A stretch of 64,000 nt of DNA, taken from positions 1 to 64,000 of the forward strand of contig JABFQX010000017.1 in NCBI GenBank assembly GCA_013141505.1, written 5' to 3'. Of this stretch, positions 18,999-28,879 are shown piece after piece (position 1 is the stretch's first letter; every line of letters starts with the position of its first letter). The translations under genes were made by a program, and so were the position numbers. The notes beneath the pieces are model-generated. The model was not told the DNA's origin, searched no databases, and saw only the letters and a list, made by a program, of their open reading frames with translations. This DNA is from Methyloglobulus sp. (GTDB lineage: Bacteria; Pseudomonadota; Gammaproteobacteria; Methylococcales; Methylomonadaceae).

Positions 18999-19304
18999 TC
19001 ACGAAGGTTTGGTAAAATGGCCACAAGGGACATTCACGCAATCCCTCATTTCCTTGCCCGGTTTGAAATGGACAACGGCCTTAGAAGCTAATTGGACGGA
19101 CTCGCCTGTTTTAGGGTTCCGGGCAATTCGGGGAGGCCGATGCCTTAAGTCAAAACTGCCGAAGCCCCTTATCTCGATACGTTCGCCCTTGACCAAGGCA
19201 TCCACCATCTGGTTCACCATACAATTCAGTGCAGATTCGACATCCCTTTCCTGAAAATCCGGCATTTTTTTATTGAGCACTTTCACCATTTCAGATTTGA
19301 CCAT
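18999..19304 (-). CDS. IHF/HU-family DNA-binding protein (IHF-beta-like)
   Basis: MVKSEMVKVLNKKMP...GERIEIRGFGSFDLRHRPPRIARNPKTGESVQLASKAVVHFKPGKEMR. Confidence 0.9.
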   Translation of the reverse strand: MVKSEMVKVLNKKMPDFQERDVESALNCMVNQMVDALVKGERIEIRGFGSFDLRHRPPRIARNPKTGESVQLASKAVVHFKPGKEMRDCVNVPCGHFTKPS

Positions 19305-19433
19305 TGTTTAGCTCCTTTTGTAATAGCAGGATTAGTTTAGCAGTTTCAGTGCCTACTCGATGAATTGAGCCTTCGTCACATCCTGTTAACGAAGGCTCTT
19401 AATTGCTAGTATCAAGCAAATAACTGAAATTAC

Positions 19434-20516
19434 TTATGCACCAGTAGCCTCAGTTTGTTGGATTCTTTCAAACAATTCCCTAGCGGCAGTTTTTGCAGCA
19501 ATAGCTTGGTCTTCATCCAAGGATTTGATCTCAAGGGCATCACGTCCATCAACATACATCGGACCACCTACGTCATCGTCATATATAGACCCATCTTCAT
19601 GAATAGCATAATGATCCGATACCGTTAAGTCCGTACCCATCAATTGCGCCAAGTAAACCCAAGTCCATTTTTGTTGAAGATCGAAGTCGTCGAATTCCTC
19701 GATGAGCCTTTGAATGGCCTCAACATCTCCTTGTTCGGCAGCAACAACCAGCCAACGTCTCATGTCCTTGGTGCGCCCTAAGCGTTCTGCAATCTCGGCC
19801 ACACGAATGGGGTCATCATCCACGGAAACATTAACTGTCTCAAAGAACGAAGGGTCATCAAAATGTTCGGCCATATCGAGAAGTGCTTCCCTATTGCCAA
19901 GACGGGCAGCTTCTTTAAGGTGAAGGGAAAACTTTTTTGATTTGGCGATAAGTGTTTTGTATTCGTCTGCCCATTCCTTTTCAACACCGGAAAGCACACG
20001 ACCGTTCTGTTCCTCTAAATACCAGTAGTCATGGCCGGATTTTGGCTCACCTGTCACATTTATCAAAGCCAAAGCAAAATGGGCGTGTGCGTTATTTTTA
20101 TTTGCAGCAACCTCCAGGCAGTCCAACAATATTTGAGGTAGTTCCCCTATGATCCAATCTGGGTAATCATCCCCAATCGAATAATCACTGCGAAGGCTGT
20201 CAATAAGGTCACTAATCGTTATGCAATCAATCTGATGCTCATTAACCAATTCTTGTAAACGAGTTGAAGCGATACCTGCTGTTTCTAACGAATATCCAAG
20301 TTCATTGCATCGCTTTAAGATGGAAGTATTGTTTTGCGATAGATGCTTTTCACCGTCTTGCTGAAGTGTAAAAACAGCTTCAGAGCTGAGTGCAGCATAA
20401 GAATTAAAATTAAATGATGCTGCCAGCAACTCATAGATATGGCCTCTTTTGAAGTCATTGCCTGTGCTAACTTGAAGGCTCTGTTGTGCGGAGTAGATAA
20501 ATTTTTTGATAGTCAT
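19434..20516 (-). CDS. Hypothetical protein with helical (Sel1/TPR-like) repeats
   Basis: 360 aa; AHAHFALALINVTGEP, AARLGNREALLDMAEHF, AAEQGDVEAIQRLIEEF pattern. Confidence 0.5.
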   Translation of the reverse strand: MTIKKFIYSAQQSLQVSTGNDFKRGHIYELLAASFNFNSYAALSSEAVFTLQQDGEKHLSQNNTSILKRCNELGYSLETAGIASTRLQELVNEHQIDCITISDLIDSLRSDYSIGDDYPDWIIGELPQILLDCLEVAANKNNAHAHFALALINVTGEPKSGHDYWYLEEQNGRVLSGVEKEWADEYKTLIAKSKKFSLHLKEAARLGNREALLDMAEHFDDPSFFETVNVSVDDDPIRVAEIAERLGRTKDMRRWLVVAAEQGDVEAIQRLIEEFDDFDLQQKWTWVYLAQLMGTDLTVSDHYAIHEDGSIYDDDVGGPMYVDGRDALEIKSLDEDQAIAAKTAARELFERIQQTEATGA

Positions 20517-20677
20517 AGTTAAACATTTCCTAATTGTTCTCGCCAGTTTCGGGTTAAGAGCACACGTTTAAGTCCCCGAAGACGAGGGATTAAGAAAATA
20601 GTTTGTATGACTGCATCATGTTTTGCCTTTTTTTACTCGTGTGCAAGTACGGTTGGCACCTGCAATAATTCTAGCCT

Positions 20678-21544
20678 TTGCATATAAATTTGTCTACAGT
20701 GTTGTCATTACTAATCAGCAAGTTTGGTCTAAAAAAACACAGGCATCGACTAAGTGAATTTTCTTGCCGTTTTAAACAACTGTGTGTTTCACTTAAATTA
20801 GTATTTTTTAAAATCAATTACCGCCTTAAACAAGTGACTTCCCTATACAAACTTTTTCTTATCATCACTACTCTAGCCTTAATATCCCTGGCTTATTTGT
20901 TACTTTCAGGGAAACTAGGTTTGGTAAATACCCAAGAAGTGGAGAAGAGCTTTAGCCAGTTTATTTCTATGAAAGGGGCAGATGAGTATGTCATCGCCCA
21001 ACTTGATACCAATGAAGAATTTAGTGTCGAAAAGTTCAACCATGTTATGGGATTCCCTGTCGGCGATACCAATGCGAAATTGTCACTCGTGGCTAATTAT
21101 AAATATTACGTCAAATTGGCAGAACTAACACACCATATTCAAGATGGCGTTGTTTATATCGATGCCCCCAAGCTGTACCTTTCTACCCCTGTCGCTTTTG
21201 AGTTTTCTTCGGTTCAAGAAAGTGCAGTTAAATTTATGTTTGGAGTAGACGAAAAGGCACTCCTTGACCAGCTAAAGAGTGAGGCATCTGAAAAGTTAAG
21301 GGCGAAAGGTCAATCACAAGTTGGTGTTGTGTATGACAAGGCTGCAAAGGCACTAGCCGACAACTTTAACAATTATTTTAAAGCGAATGGTTTTGGTGGA
21401 AACTATAAAGACATTGTGGTGACATTTGCCAGTGAAGGCAGTACATCAAAAAGGCAATACAAATATAACGAAAGCTATTGTGGCGAAAAGCCATGCCGAC
21501 TAGCGCTTAACCTGGGCAAAGGGCTAATTTTAAAGATCAATTAG
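20678..21544 (+). CDS. Hypothetical membrane-anchored protein (DUF4230-like)
   Basis: N-terminal TM then FSVEKF.. LSLVANYKYYVKLAEL.. pattern; family assignment tentative. Confidence 0.45.
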   Translation: MHINLSTVLSLLISKFGLKKHRHRLSEFSCRFKQLCVSLKLVFFKINYRLKQVTSLYKLFLIITTLALISLAYLLLSGKLGLVNTQEVEKSFSQFISMKGADEYVIAQLDTNEEFSVEKFNHVMGFPVGDTNAKLSLVANYKYYVKLAELTHHIQDGVVYIDAPKLYLSTPVAFEFSSVQESAVKFMFGVDEKALLDQLKSEASEKLRAKGQSQVGVVYDKAAKALADNFNNYFKANGFGGNYKDIVVTFASEGSTSKRQYKYNESYCGEKPCRLALNLGKGLILKIN

Positions 21545-21555
21545 AAACTAGGCTA

Positions 21556-22314
21556 TTATCCAACGCCAAGAATCCAGCCTTCGACTCCTGCAATCCCACG
21601 TTCCGGCGGAGTAAGGTTTGGGTTTAAATACTTTGACAATTGTCCATTCTGGTCGGCCTGTTGCATCCACGCGGCAATTGAATAGGCATCGTGCTGGTCT
21701 GGAGTTCGATCTTCTGGTGCAAAACCTTTTTTGTAGAGCGATGGGTAAGCCTCTACGATTGCAGAACGATCCAAAGGAATTTCCCAACCATCGAATGGCC
21801 AGAAATGTACCGATCCGCCTAGTTCATTTCGGATGTAACGCAACCAAGGCAAACCAGCGTGCGTCGATTTGGCAACCTGGCCTTGTACATCAAAATGGAA
21901 TACCGATTTAGCTTTGGCGCGTTCTTCGGTAATGCGCCGCCAACGATTATTGCCCATCCGTTCATCACCCTTTCCACAAATGCCGTCACGGACAAAATCG
22001 ACATACGTGTTTCCTTCGTCGGTAGGCCAATGATGATGAAAATCGTCCAGAAAGTTAGGCCAATCCGGCGGCAGGTGATGTACCTCGAAATAACGTAGTG
22101 GAAACGAAAATCCGTGGTCGATTCCTACCAGAGTAGGTACCTCCATACGCAACGTTTCAACCAGCCATTCGGCGATACCGCGCCTTGTCCAGTATTTCCG
22201 TGGACTTGGTTGCGGCAGTACTTCTTTGGGTTCAGTGTCTTGATTAGCGCTATACACCCGCAACCCTTTTAGGCCGGAAGTTGGAGTTTCCGCGCCGGAG
22301 TAGTCGATACCGAT
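21556..22314 (-). pseudogene. DUF429-like (predicted RNase H-fold) protein, likely 5'-truncated
   Basis: Reading frame extends upstream of the called start to IGIDYSGAETPTSGLKGLRVYSANQD, preceded by TAA with no start codon. Confidence 0.55.
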
Positions 22315-22403
22315 TTATTGGACAAAATTACGAGGGGTTTGGGTATTCAAAGAAAAGTTTGGGGCTATGTTTTTACTGGTTTAAAAATAAAACTTACTTG
22401 GTG

Positions 22404-22901
22404 CTATTGACTTCTAACAGTTATAGTTCGATTTGAGCACTGATTTTCAATGAACTCTATAACGCACACGCTTTTTTCCAGACAGTCTCTAACCCTATGA
22501 ACAGAAATGCTTGTATTTTTTCCGTGAGCAACTTGATGTCTATTTGACATTATAGAATCAATAGCTTCTTTGTACTCTGGATAATCTGAGAAGAATTTTT
22601 CAAGATCTGAACCCCATTCCTTCTTAAACTGAGAAGCTACTTCAACAAACTTTTTAGATTTTGGATTTTGTATTTTATCTAAGTGTTTAGACGCATATTG
22701 AACAATGTGTGGTGCTGCTGCATTGGATACGAAGTCGATGTAGACTGTACTAATCGCATTTTCAAGAAATCCAGAAACCAGTACGCATAGATATTTCCCC
22801 CAGTGCCCTTGAAGCTCCATATCACCATGAGTAAATAGCTGTGTATCTTCTATTAGTTTTATCAATTTTTGGTGTTGTTTTTTTAAGTCATAGTTATCCA
22901 T
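22404..22901 (-). CDS. HEPN-domain protein (RiboL-PSP-HEPN-like)
   Basis: R-x4-H motif in MSNRHQVAHGK; located 3 bp after the DUF262 gene. Confidence 0.65.
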   Translation of the reverse strand: MDNYDLKKQHQKLIKLIEDTQLFTHGDMELQGHWGKYLCVLVSGFLENAISTVYIDFVSNAAAPHIVQYASKHLDKIQNPKSKKFVEVASQFKKEWGSDLEKFFSDYPEYKEAIDSIMSNRHQVAHGKNTSISVHRVRDCLEKSVCVIEFIENQCSNRTITVRSQ

Positions 22902-22904
22902 GAC

Positions 22905-24014
22905 TTAATCTTCCAAAAATATTTTTTTTGCTATGTCTATTCTTGTTAAAACACTTGCTTTATTACCAGTTGATTGCGATATGGCTTCGACAAACTCATC
23001 ATTGGATGTAAGCTTATTATATTTACTCATCACAAAATCTTTGTTAGGAACACCATCCCTCTTAATTTTCTCAGTTAACGCAACCATTACTGCTTCATAA
23101 AAAGCAACATTGATTGCTGCAACACGTCTAAAAGGTCGTGAATTTATTGAATCTAGGAATATATCGCAGCATTGCTTAAAATAGACCGTATATTCATCAA
23201 TTCTATTAGTCTTGTCATAACGATGCTTTTTAACAAATTTACTTAAGAACTCTTTCATAGGGGGTTCATATTTCACATAATCATCTAACATTGCGAAATA
23301 TCTGATTATAAGCTCCTGATCCTTCATTCTTTCATTTACGCGCCCATAAATATTTCTCCATGAATCATGACTGTTTAGTTCGCTAACTTTATTTATTAAA
23401 TTGCCATGGTAAACCGCTGTTCTTATTTCTTGCGGTGACAATTTCCGACCTCCAGAATTTAACCTTTCAAAAATGTGATAGATACTTGTGTCATCATCGG
23501 CTGGTGCATCCTGCTTAACAACTGTCGCGTGTATTACACAATTTTCTAAATTTATTCTGTCTTTTGACTCTAGTGCTTCAAAGGTATTATTTTCAAACTG
23601 AGGCTGTACTTTAGATAGTCGAAAAACACGTTGCCTTGTTTCACCTTCAACAGGATTAAACACACCATTAAAAAAATAGAGAAGTGAAAGAAGGCGTTGT
23701 TGACCATCTATAACTAGCATTTTTCCCGTATCCGCTTCCTGCGCCAGAAAGATGCCAGGAACCGGCAAACCCAATAATAGGGACTCAATAAATCTTGAAG
23801 ATTCAGGTAGCTTCCATACAAAATTTCTCTGAAATGGAGGTATAAAAATATCTCCACGCCTTATTCTTTTTACTAAACCTTCAACATCGAAATCTATCCC
23901 ATAGGAAGTTATATCGTATCGACTAATTGGCTCTAGCTCATCCTCAACAGCTTCATCTTCTACATTTTGTTCTTCTTCTAGCTCTTCCTTAAGCTCATCT
24001 ACATATTTGCTCAT
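22905..24014 (-). CDS. DUF262 domain protein
   Basis: FIPPFQRNFVWKLPESSRFIESLLLGLPVPGIF...LVIDGQQRLLSLL. Confidence 0.88.
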   Translation of the reverse strand: MSKYVDELKEELEEEQNVEDEAVEDELEPISRYDITSYGIDFDVEGLVKRIRRGDIFIPPFQRNFVWKLPESSRFIESLLLGLPVPGIFLAQEADTGKMLVIDGQQRLLSLLYFFNGVFNPVEGETRQRVFRLSKVQPQFENNTFEALESKDRINLENCVIHATVVKQDAPADDDTSIYHIFERLNSGGRKLSPQEIRTAVYHGNLINKVSELNSHDSWRNIYGRVNERMKDQELIIRYFAMLDDYVKYEPPMKEFLSKFVKKHRYDKTNRIDEYTVYFKQCCDIFLDSINSRPFRRVAAINVAFYEAVMVALTEKIKRDGVPNKDFVMSKYNKLTSNDEFVEAISQSTGNKASVLTRIDIAKKIFLED

Positions 24015-24202
24015 AATATCTCCAGAATTTTAATACCAGTCCGTATGATGGTTAAATTAATTGTCCTCACATCGCCCCCACAATCTCCTGAAAACAAGCA
24101 ACTCCCGCTACAACATTATCTATATTCTCAGCGGCTAAATCATCAGGCTTAAGTAAACTACAATAGTTCGCTAAGATTCTATCTAATCAAATCTAATCCA
24201 AT

Positions 24203-26278
24203 TCAAATCATCTCAACCTGTTTATCAAAAGCCTGCTGAATCAACTCTATCACATCATCAAGTTCATGTAGCTTTGATAAGCCTACTTCTACATCGCCAT
24301 TACCCCAGCGTCCCAACCCGGAAACATCTTTGCATAAACCCTTCGGGTCGATGACTTCGGGGAATTCCATATTCAACGACAATCTGAGTTTAGATTTTTG
24401 CGGCACAATATCGACAAAATTTGTTTCTGATTTGTAGGCGATGTAAAGCTTCTTGAATTCTTCAGTGACTGATGAATCGATGTTCATGATGCGTATTTTT
24501 AACGCTTCATAGAGTGCCAACATATCCCCGGTCAAATACTCGTATTGATCTAACGAGTATTGCGAGGCGGCATTTTCCTTTGGACGAAATTGCTCTAATT
24601 GTTCATCGGTAATATTTGGCGCAAACCAAATTTCATTCGCTTTTTGTGCTAACTGCTCAGCCCGTGTTTTTATTTGCTCAACATTCCAAATATCGGTTGT
24701 ACGCAGAAAATCATTCAAGCGAATAGGCGAATGGTTAAAGCCACCTTCAATGGTTTTTTTCTGGCTAAATGAGCGGTCGCTTAGTTCTGAGTTATAGCCC
24801 GTCAGCGTCAGGTTGCCCAATGTATGAAGATATTCGTTTTGGATGGTTTGCCATTCTTCACCTAACATTGCTTTCCATTCGTTCGATACATCCTTGTTCT
24901 GAGGCAAGATATGCTCAATTGTGTATTCGTCGATAGCAACATGCTCTTTACGTTTATGGTTTTCTAAACGATCCAGCATGTAGTTACGATTTCGGAAGTT
25001 ATAAACATCCTTGATAGTGATCTCTTTTTGAAATTCCGCATCAACTGGAAAACGTTTGTAGCTGTCCATTAGTAAAAACGCCGCCTGAACACTCTCAAGG
25101 TAGTTTACTTTACGTACCGATTTATAAAGGTTGGCAAAAGTCTTGTTCATGCTATTGGTTGGTATGCCGCAAATTGCACGGCGGAACACGTAGTTTTCTA
25201 CCAAACACAAAATTTGGTAGAAATCTGTTTCCGGAAGAACTTTTAGATCATAGTCATTGTAGACCGCCAACAGGAAAGGATAACTGACATCAACCTTTAA
25301 CCGCGAGATGCGTTTGAAAGCTTGTTGCAACACATCCCTTGGCTCTTTGTGCATGACCATATTCACATAAAACTGAGCATAACGATGAATATCGGCGACG
25401 ACTTCTTTGATAGTGCCGGGTGCATTCTTGCTTTGCACAAAATGTTTGAAGGCATCATAAACTTGGTCAATTCTTGGAATTGCTCCAGTTTTAACCGATA
25501 AATAATCCCGCATAAAGGAGTTGAACCAAACCGCATATTCATTACCGAAATTTTGTTCCATTGGAAACCAGTATTTTTCATACAGTTCGGTTTGCAATGT
25601 AACTTCCTGCCCCATGAGTACGTAATTGCGGATCAAATCCGCTTGTGACAAATCTAGGCCAGTGCTGTTTAGGCTTTCAAAAATCAGTTGTGGATTGTCG
25701 ATGTCTTTTTCCAGCGCTACATCCACAATAAACAACCGCATTAAACCGTTGTAAACATCGACCACATTGTCAGCGGTAATCCGTTGTTTAAAGAATTGAT
25801 AGTTTTCGTAGACACGAAGTGATTTTGGCTCAATAGGGTTAATGCCTTTGAGCAAATCGATCAAGGTTTGCTTATCACTGCGGGTTAACAGCAATTTAAA
25901 ATGCAGTTCGCCGTCTTCTTCGGCATTAAACAGGTAATAGTTCTGTAACTTGGTCGCGTTGGTTTCTATGTTGCAGTCGTTATCTTTAACAAACTCAGCT
26001 AGAGCAGCAATTAATAAGGTAACAGTTGTCAATCGTTGTTGACCATCAATGACTAAAAGACGCGGAACATCTGCTAATGTATGAATACTTTGCTGAAAAT
26101 ACACTACCGAGCCGACAAAGTGGCCGTGAATATTGTCGCTTTGGCTGATGCGTATTATGTCTTTAAATAATTGTTCGCACTGTGCTTGATGCCAGCTATA
26201 AGTGCGTTGGTAAATAGGGATTACAAATTGCTTAGGACCTTTAATTACACTAAGTAAATTGGCGGAGCTGGCTTTCAT
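24203..26278 (-). CDS. GmrSD-like DUF262-DUF1524 protein with C-terminal DUF5655-like domain
   Basis: FVIPIYQRTYSW..LLVIDGQQRLTTVTLLI; YTIEHILPQN (His-Me motif); C-terminal LSLNMEF..DPKGLCKDVSGLGRWGNGDVEV. Confidence 0.88.
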   Translation of the reverse strand: MKASSANLLSVIKGPKQFVIPIYQRTYSWHQAQCEQLFKDIIRISQSDNIHGHFVGSVVYFQQSIHTLADVPRLLVIDGQQRLTTVTLLIAALAEFVKDNDCNIETNATKLQNYYLFNAEEDGELHFKLLLTRSDKQTLIDLLKGINPIEPKSLRVYENYQFFKQRITADNVVDVYNGLMRLFIVDVALEKDIDNPQLIFESLNSTGLDLSQADLIRNYVLMGQEVTLQTELYEKYWFPMEQNFGNEYAVWFNSFMRDYLSVKTGAIPRIDQVYDAFKHFVQSKNAPGTIKEVVADIHRYAQFYVNMVMHKEPRDVLQQAFKRISRLKVDVSYPFLLAVYNDYDLKVLPETDFYQILCLVENYVFRRAICGIPTNSMNKTFANLYKSVRKVNYLESVQAAFLLMDSYKRFPVDAEFQKEITIKDVYNFRNRNYMLDRLENHKRKEHVAIDEYTIEHILPQNKDVSNEWKAMLGEEWQTIQNEYLHTLGNLTLTGYNSELSDRSFSQKKTIEGGFNHSPIRLNDFLRTTDIWNVEQIKTRAEQLAQKANEIWFAPNITDEQLEQFRPKENAASQYSLDQYEYLTGDMLALYEALKIRIMNIDSSVTEEFKKLYIAYKSETNFVDIVPQKSKLRLSLNMEFPEVIDPKGLCKDVSGLGRWGNGDVEVGLSKLHELDDVIELIQQAFDKQVEMI

Positions 26279-26293
26279 TACTTTATTATTTAG

Positions 26294-28879
26294 TTAATCT
26301 GGCAAACCAGGTTTTAAATTATTCATTAATGAAGACTCCCAATTTTCATATCGCCCATCCTTCACTGCTATGAAAAAATGGGGGTAATCTTCCGGACTCA
26401 AAAAATAAAAATGATATGTCCAATGCCAGCCAACTTCCTCTAATTTCCGATTCAATTCCTCATAATGTTTTATGCCTTCGCGCAACTTAGCTTTATTTTT
26501 ATTGGAATCATCGCCATCCGCCTTAATCTCTATAACCAACACCTCTTGTTTCCCGAAAACTTTGATAAAAAAATCAGGATTAAAGTTTTCAGATTTAACG
26601 TGCGTCTTTGCGGTTGTTTCCGGTTTGTAAGAATAAGGGAAAGCGTAAAAACCCTTGTCCGGGCTTTTTAAAAACGAATCAAACAATCCAATATTCTGAA
26701 AAATGTGCTCGACAAATTTTGTTTCCGGCTTGGATGATGTGACGATAAAATTAGTGGGCGATTTAAAATCGGTTAGGGAAATGGGATGTAAATTGCTTAA
26801 TAAGTGCTTATCTTCGTCTCTATAATAATCTTGGCTAACAGCAATCCCACGAATTTTCATAAATTCTTTCCATAACGACTTTTCATCATCCAATAATCCC
26901 GCATCTTGATTTTCCGAATAAAAAACATGGGTATCGTTTTTCAATCCATCTTCGGAAAACGACTGACGGTTCAGCTTGCTTAAATCCGCATAAATAAGGT
27001 TATTAGGTTTCATTTCAAAACGTGGCGATGTCTTGCCTAAATCCCTGAACAACGGACCAAACGCCTGTTGGGTTTTGAATAGATTCTCATGGGAAATGAA
27101 ATCCGTTTCTTGATTTGTACGCCGCAAATTATCTTGGATTAAATTTGCAATACGAATACTAGTCCAACGCAGCGAAAGCTCTTCATCTTTATCTTTCAAA
27201 AACAGCTTGATGCGCTTGACGGCCTCATCTATTGTAAAAATATTGCGATTTTCAATTAAGGTCGCTACTTTGCCGGAGCGGTTATAGGTTGTTATTTCTT
27301 CATAGCTGCGTGACTGCGGGGAATAATCAATAACTTCCGGCTCACTAGCCGTTTTTAATTTAACTTCTTCGGTTTGCTGGATAACTTGATAATCAAGGTT
27401 GTATAAATCAAACACATATTTCTTTTGCGCTTCTAAATACCCCCAAGACAGCCTATTTTCTATTTCCAGAACATCACGATATAAATCGGCGATTTGCTGT
27501 GTCCAACGTTCATGATTATTGATTTTGACCATCACGCTACCAGATAACCCCGAAGGCATTCGCAAGCCGCGTCCTAACACTTGCGAAATTAACAGCTTAG
27601 AATTAAATGCTTTGTTTTCGTGCGGGACAATCTGAAACACGTTCTTTACATCCCAGCCTTCGGTCAACATACTGACCGAAACAATCCATTCCACCGGGTT
27701 CTGTGGGTCGTCAACAGTCTTAAGTAACTGCACATTGTCACGACGCACTTTATCCGGTTTATCGACTATAGCTTTTACCCGTTCGCCGTCATTTCCGCTG
27801 GGAATACCGGACGCAACCCAAATGACCTTTTTCTCGGCTTCTTGACGGCTCAGTTTTTCTTTGTCGACAATAAATTCCACCAGCTCGTTCCATACTTCCA
27901 CACAAGAAGCGATTTTTTCTGTGACAACAATACTGATAGGTTTAAGTTTTCCAACATAAGCATTCCGATTTAGCAGATGGTTTTGGTAGGTTTCTTCATA
28001 ACTGCAATCAACGCCAATTAGCCGCTCCAAAGCATAATCGACCTGTTTCACAACTTTCGCCTCAATTGCTTTCTTCAAGCTATAACGATAAACCACATCA
28101 GGAAAATAGCTGTCGCCAATATACGGTGTACCCGTAAAATTTACTATAAAGTGAAAACCAAACTCAGGGTTTTGCAGAAACTCCAACCAGCGTTTAGTCG
28201 CTTGGTCTACACCGCTAAATATATGATGCGCCTCGTCATTCAAAACCAGCGTTCTATTGCCTTTACCTGTAAAACTGTCGCGAATGGACGAACCCGTCCG
28301 GTCATAAACCGCATGAATATTCTCCACGCAAATATCCCCCGCCAATATCGGGTCATTCGCGCTTTTCACACCTGGGTTAAGGTAAACCGCGCCCAACTCC
28401 TGCAGAATGGAGGTTAAATTAGGATCGGCACTCAACTGAAAAAACTTACTTTTCAGGCCATCCTCAATGGTTAATGTCGGACATAAAACCAACACTTTAT
28501 CAACTAAACCCTCAGCCAACAACAACCTCGCTAATCCGTAAATCGCAAAACTTTTACCTGTCCCCGTGGCTAAATCGACACTCACAGATTTTTTATCAGC
28601 AAGGGCAAAACTGGATAAATAGTTTTGGAGCGTCTCGCCAAAATAACTTTGCAACTTAGTATTACGGTCAAAATTTTCAGCGGCTAATTCTCCGGTAGTT
28701 TTGTATTTGCTTGACAGCAAAAACTTCAAAACTGTTTTAATAGCTTCAGTCTGGAAGGAATAATGTGTTCCACTTAATTCCGCTAAAAACGCATCATATT
28801 TATTAAAGATATTTCTGACAGCGGCATCGTCATCCTGGATTTGTAATACAAAATCATCATTTCGATAAGTAACAGCCAT
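26294..28879 (-). CDS. Type III restriction endonuclease, Res subunit
   Basis: DLATGTGKSFA (Walker A), LNDEAHHIF (DExH), QVLGRGLRMP (motif VI), C-terminal NPDFFIKVFGKQEVLVIEIKAD (PD-ExK). Confidence 0.9.
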   Translation of the reverse strand: MAVTYRNDDFVLQIQDDDAAVRNIFNKYDAFLAELSGTHYSFQTEAIKTVLKFLLSSKYKTTGELAAENFDRNTKLQSYFGETLQNYLSSFALADKKSVSVDLATGTGKSFAIYGLARLLLAEGLVDKVLVLCPTLTIEDGLKSKFFQLSADPNLTSILQELGAVYLNPGVKSANDPILAGDICVENIHAVYDRTGSSIRDSFTGKGNRTLVLNDEAHHIFSGVDQATKRWLEFLQNPEFGFHFIVNFTGTPYIGDSYFPDVVYRYSLKKAIEAKVVKQVDYALERLIGVDCSYEETYQNHLLNRNAYVGKLKPISIVVTEKIASCVEVWNELVEFIVDKEKLSRQEAEKKVIWVASGIPSGNDGERVKAIVDKPDKVRRDNVQLLKTVDDPQNPVEWIVSVSMLTEGWDVKNVFQIVPHENKAFNSKLLISQVLGRGLRMPSGLSGSVMVKINNHERWTQQIADLYRDVLEIENRLSWGYLEAQKKYVFDLYNLDYQVIQQTEEVKLKTASEPEVIDYSPQSRSYEEITTYNRSGKVATLIENRNIFTIDEAVKRIKLFLKDKDEELSLRWTSIRIANLIQDNLRRTNQETDFISHENLFKTQQAFGPLFRDLGKTSPRFEMKPNNLIYADLSKLNRQSFSEDGLKNDTHVFYSENQDAGLLDDEKSLWKEFMKIRGIAVSQDYYRDEDKHLLSNLHPISLTDFKSPTNFIVTSSKPETKFVEHIFQNIGLFDSFLKSPDKGFYAFPYSYKPETTAKTHVKSENFNPDFFIKVFGKQEVLVIEIKADGDDSNKNKAKLREGIKHYEELNRKLEEVGWHWTYHFYFLSPEDYPHFFIAVKDGRYENWESSLMNNLKPGLPD

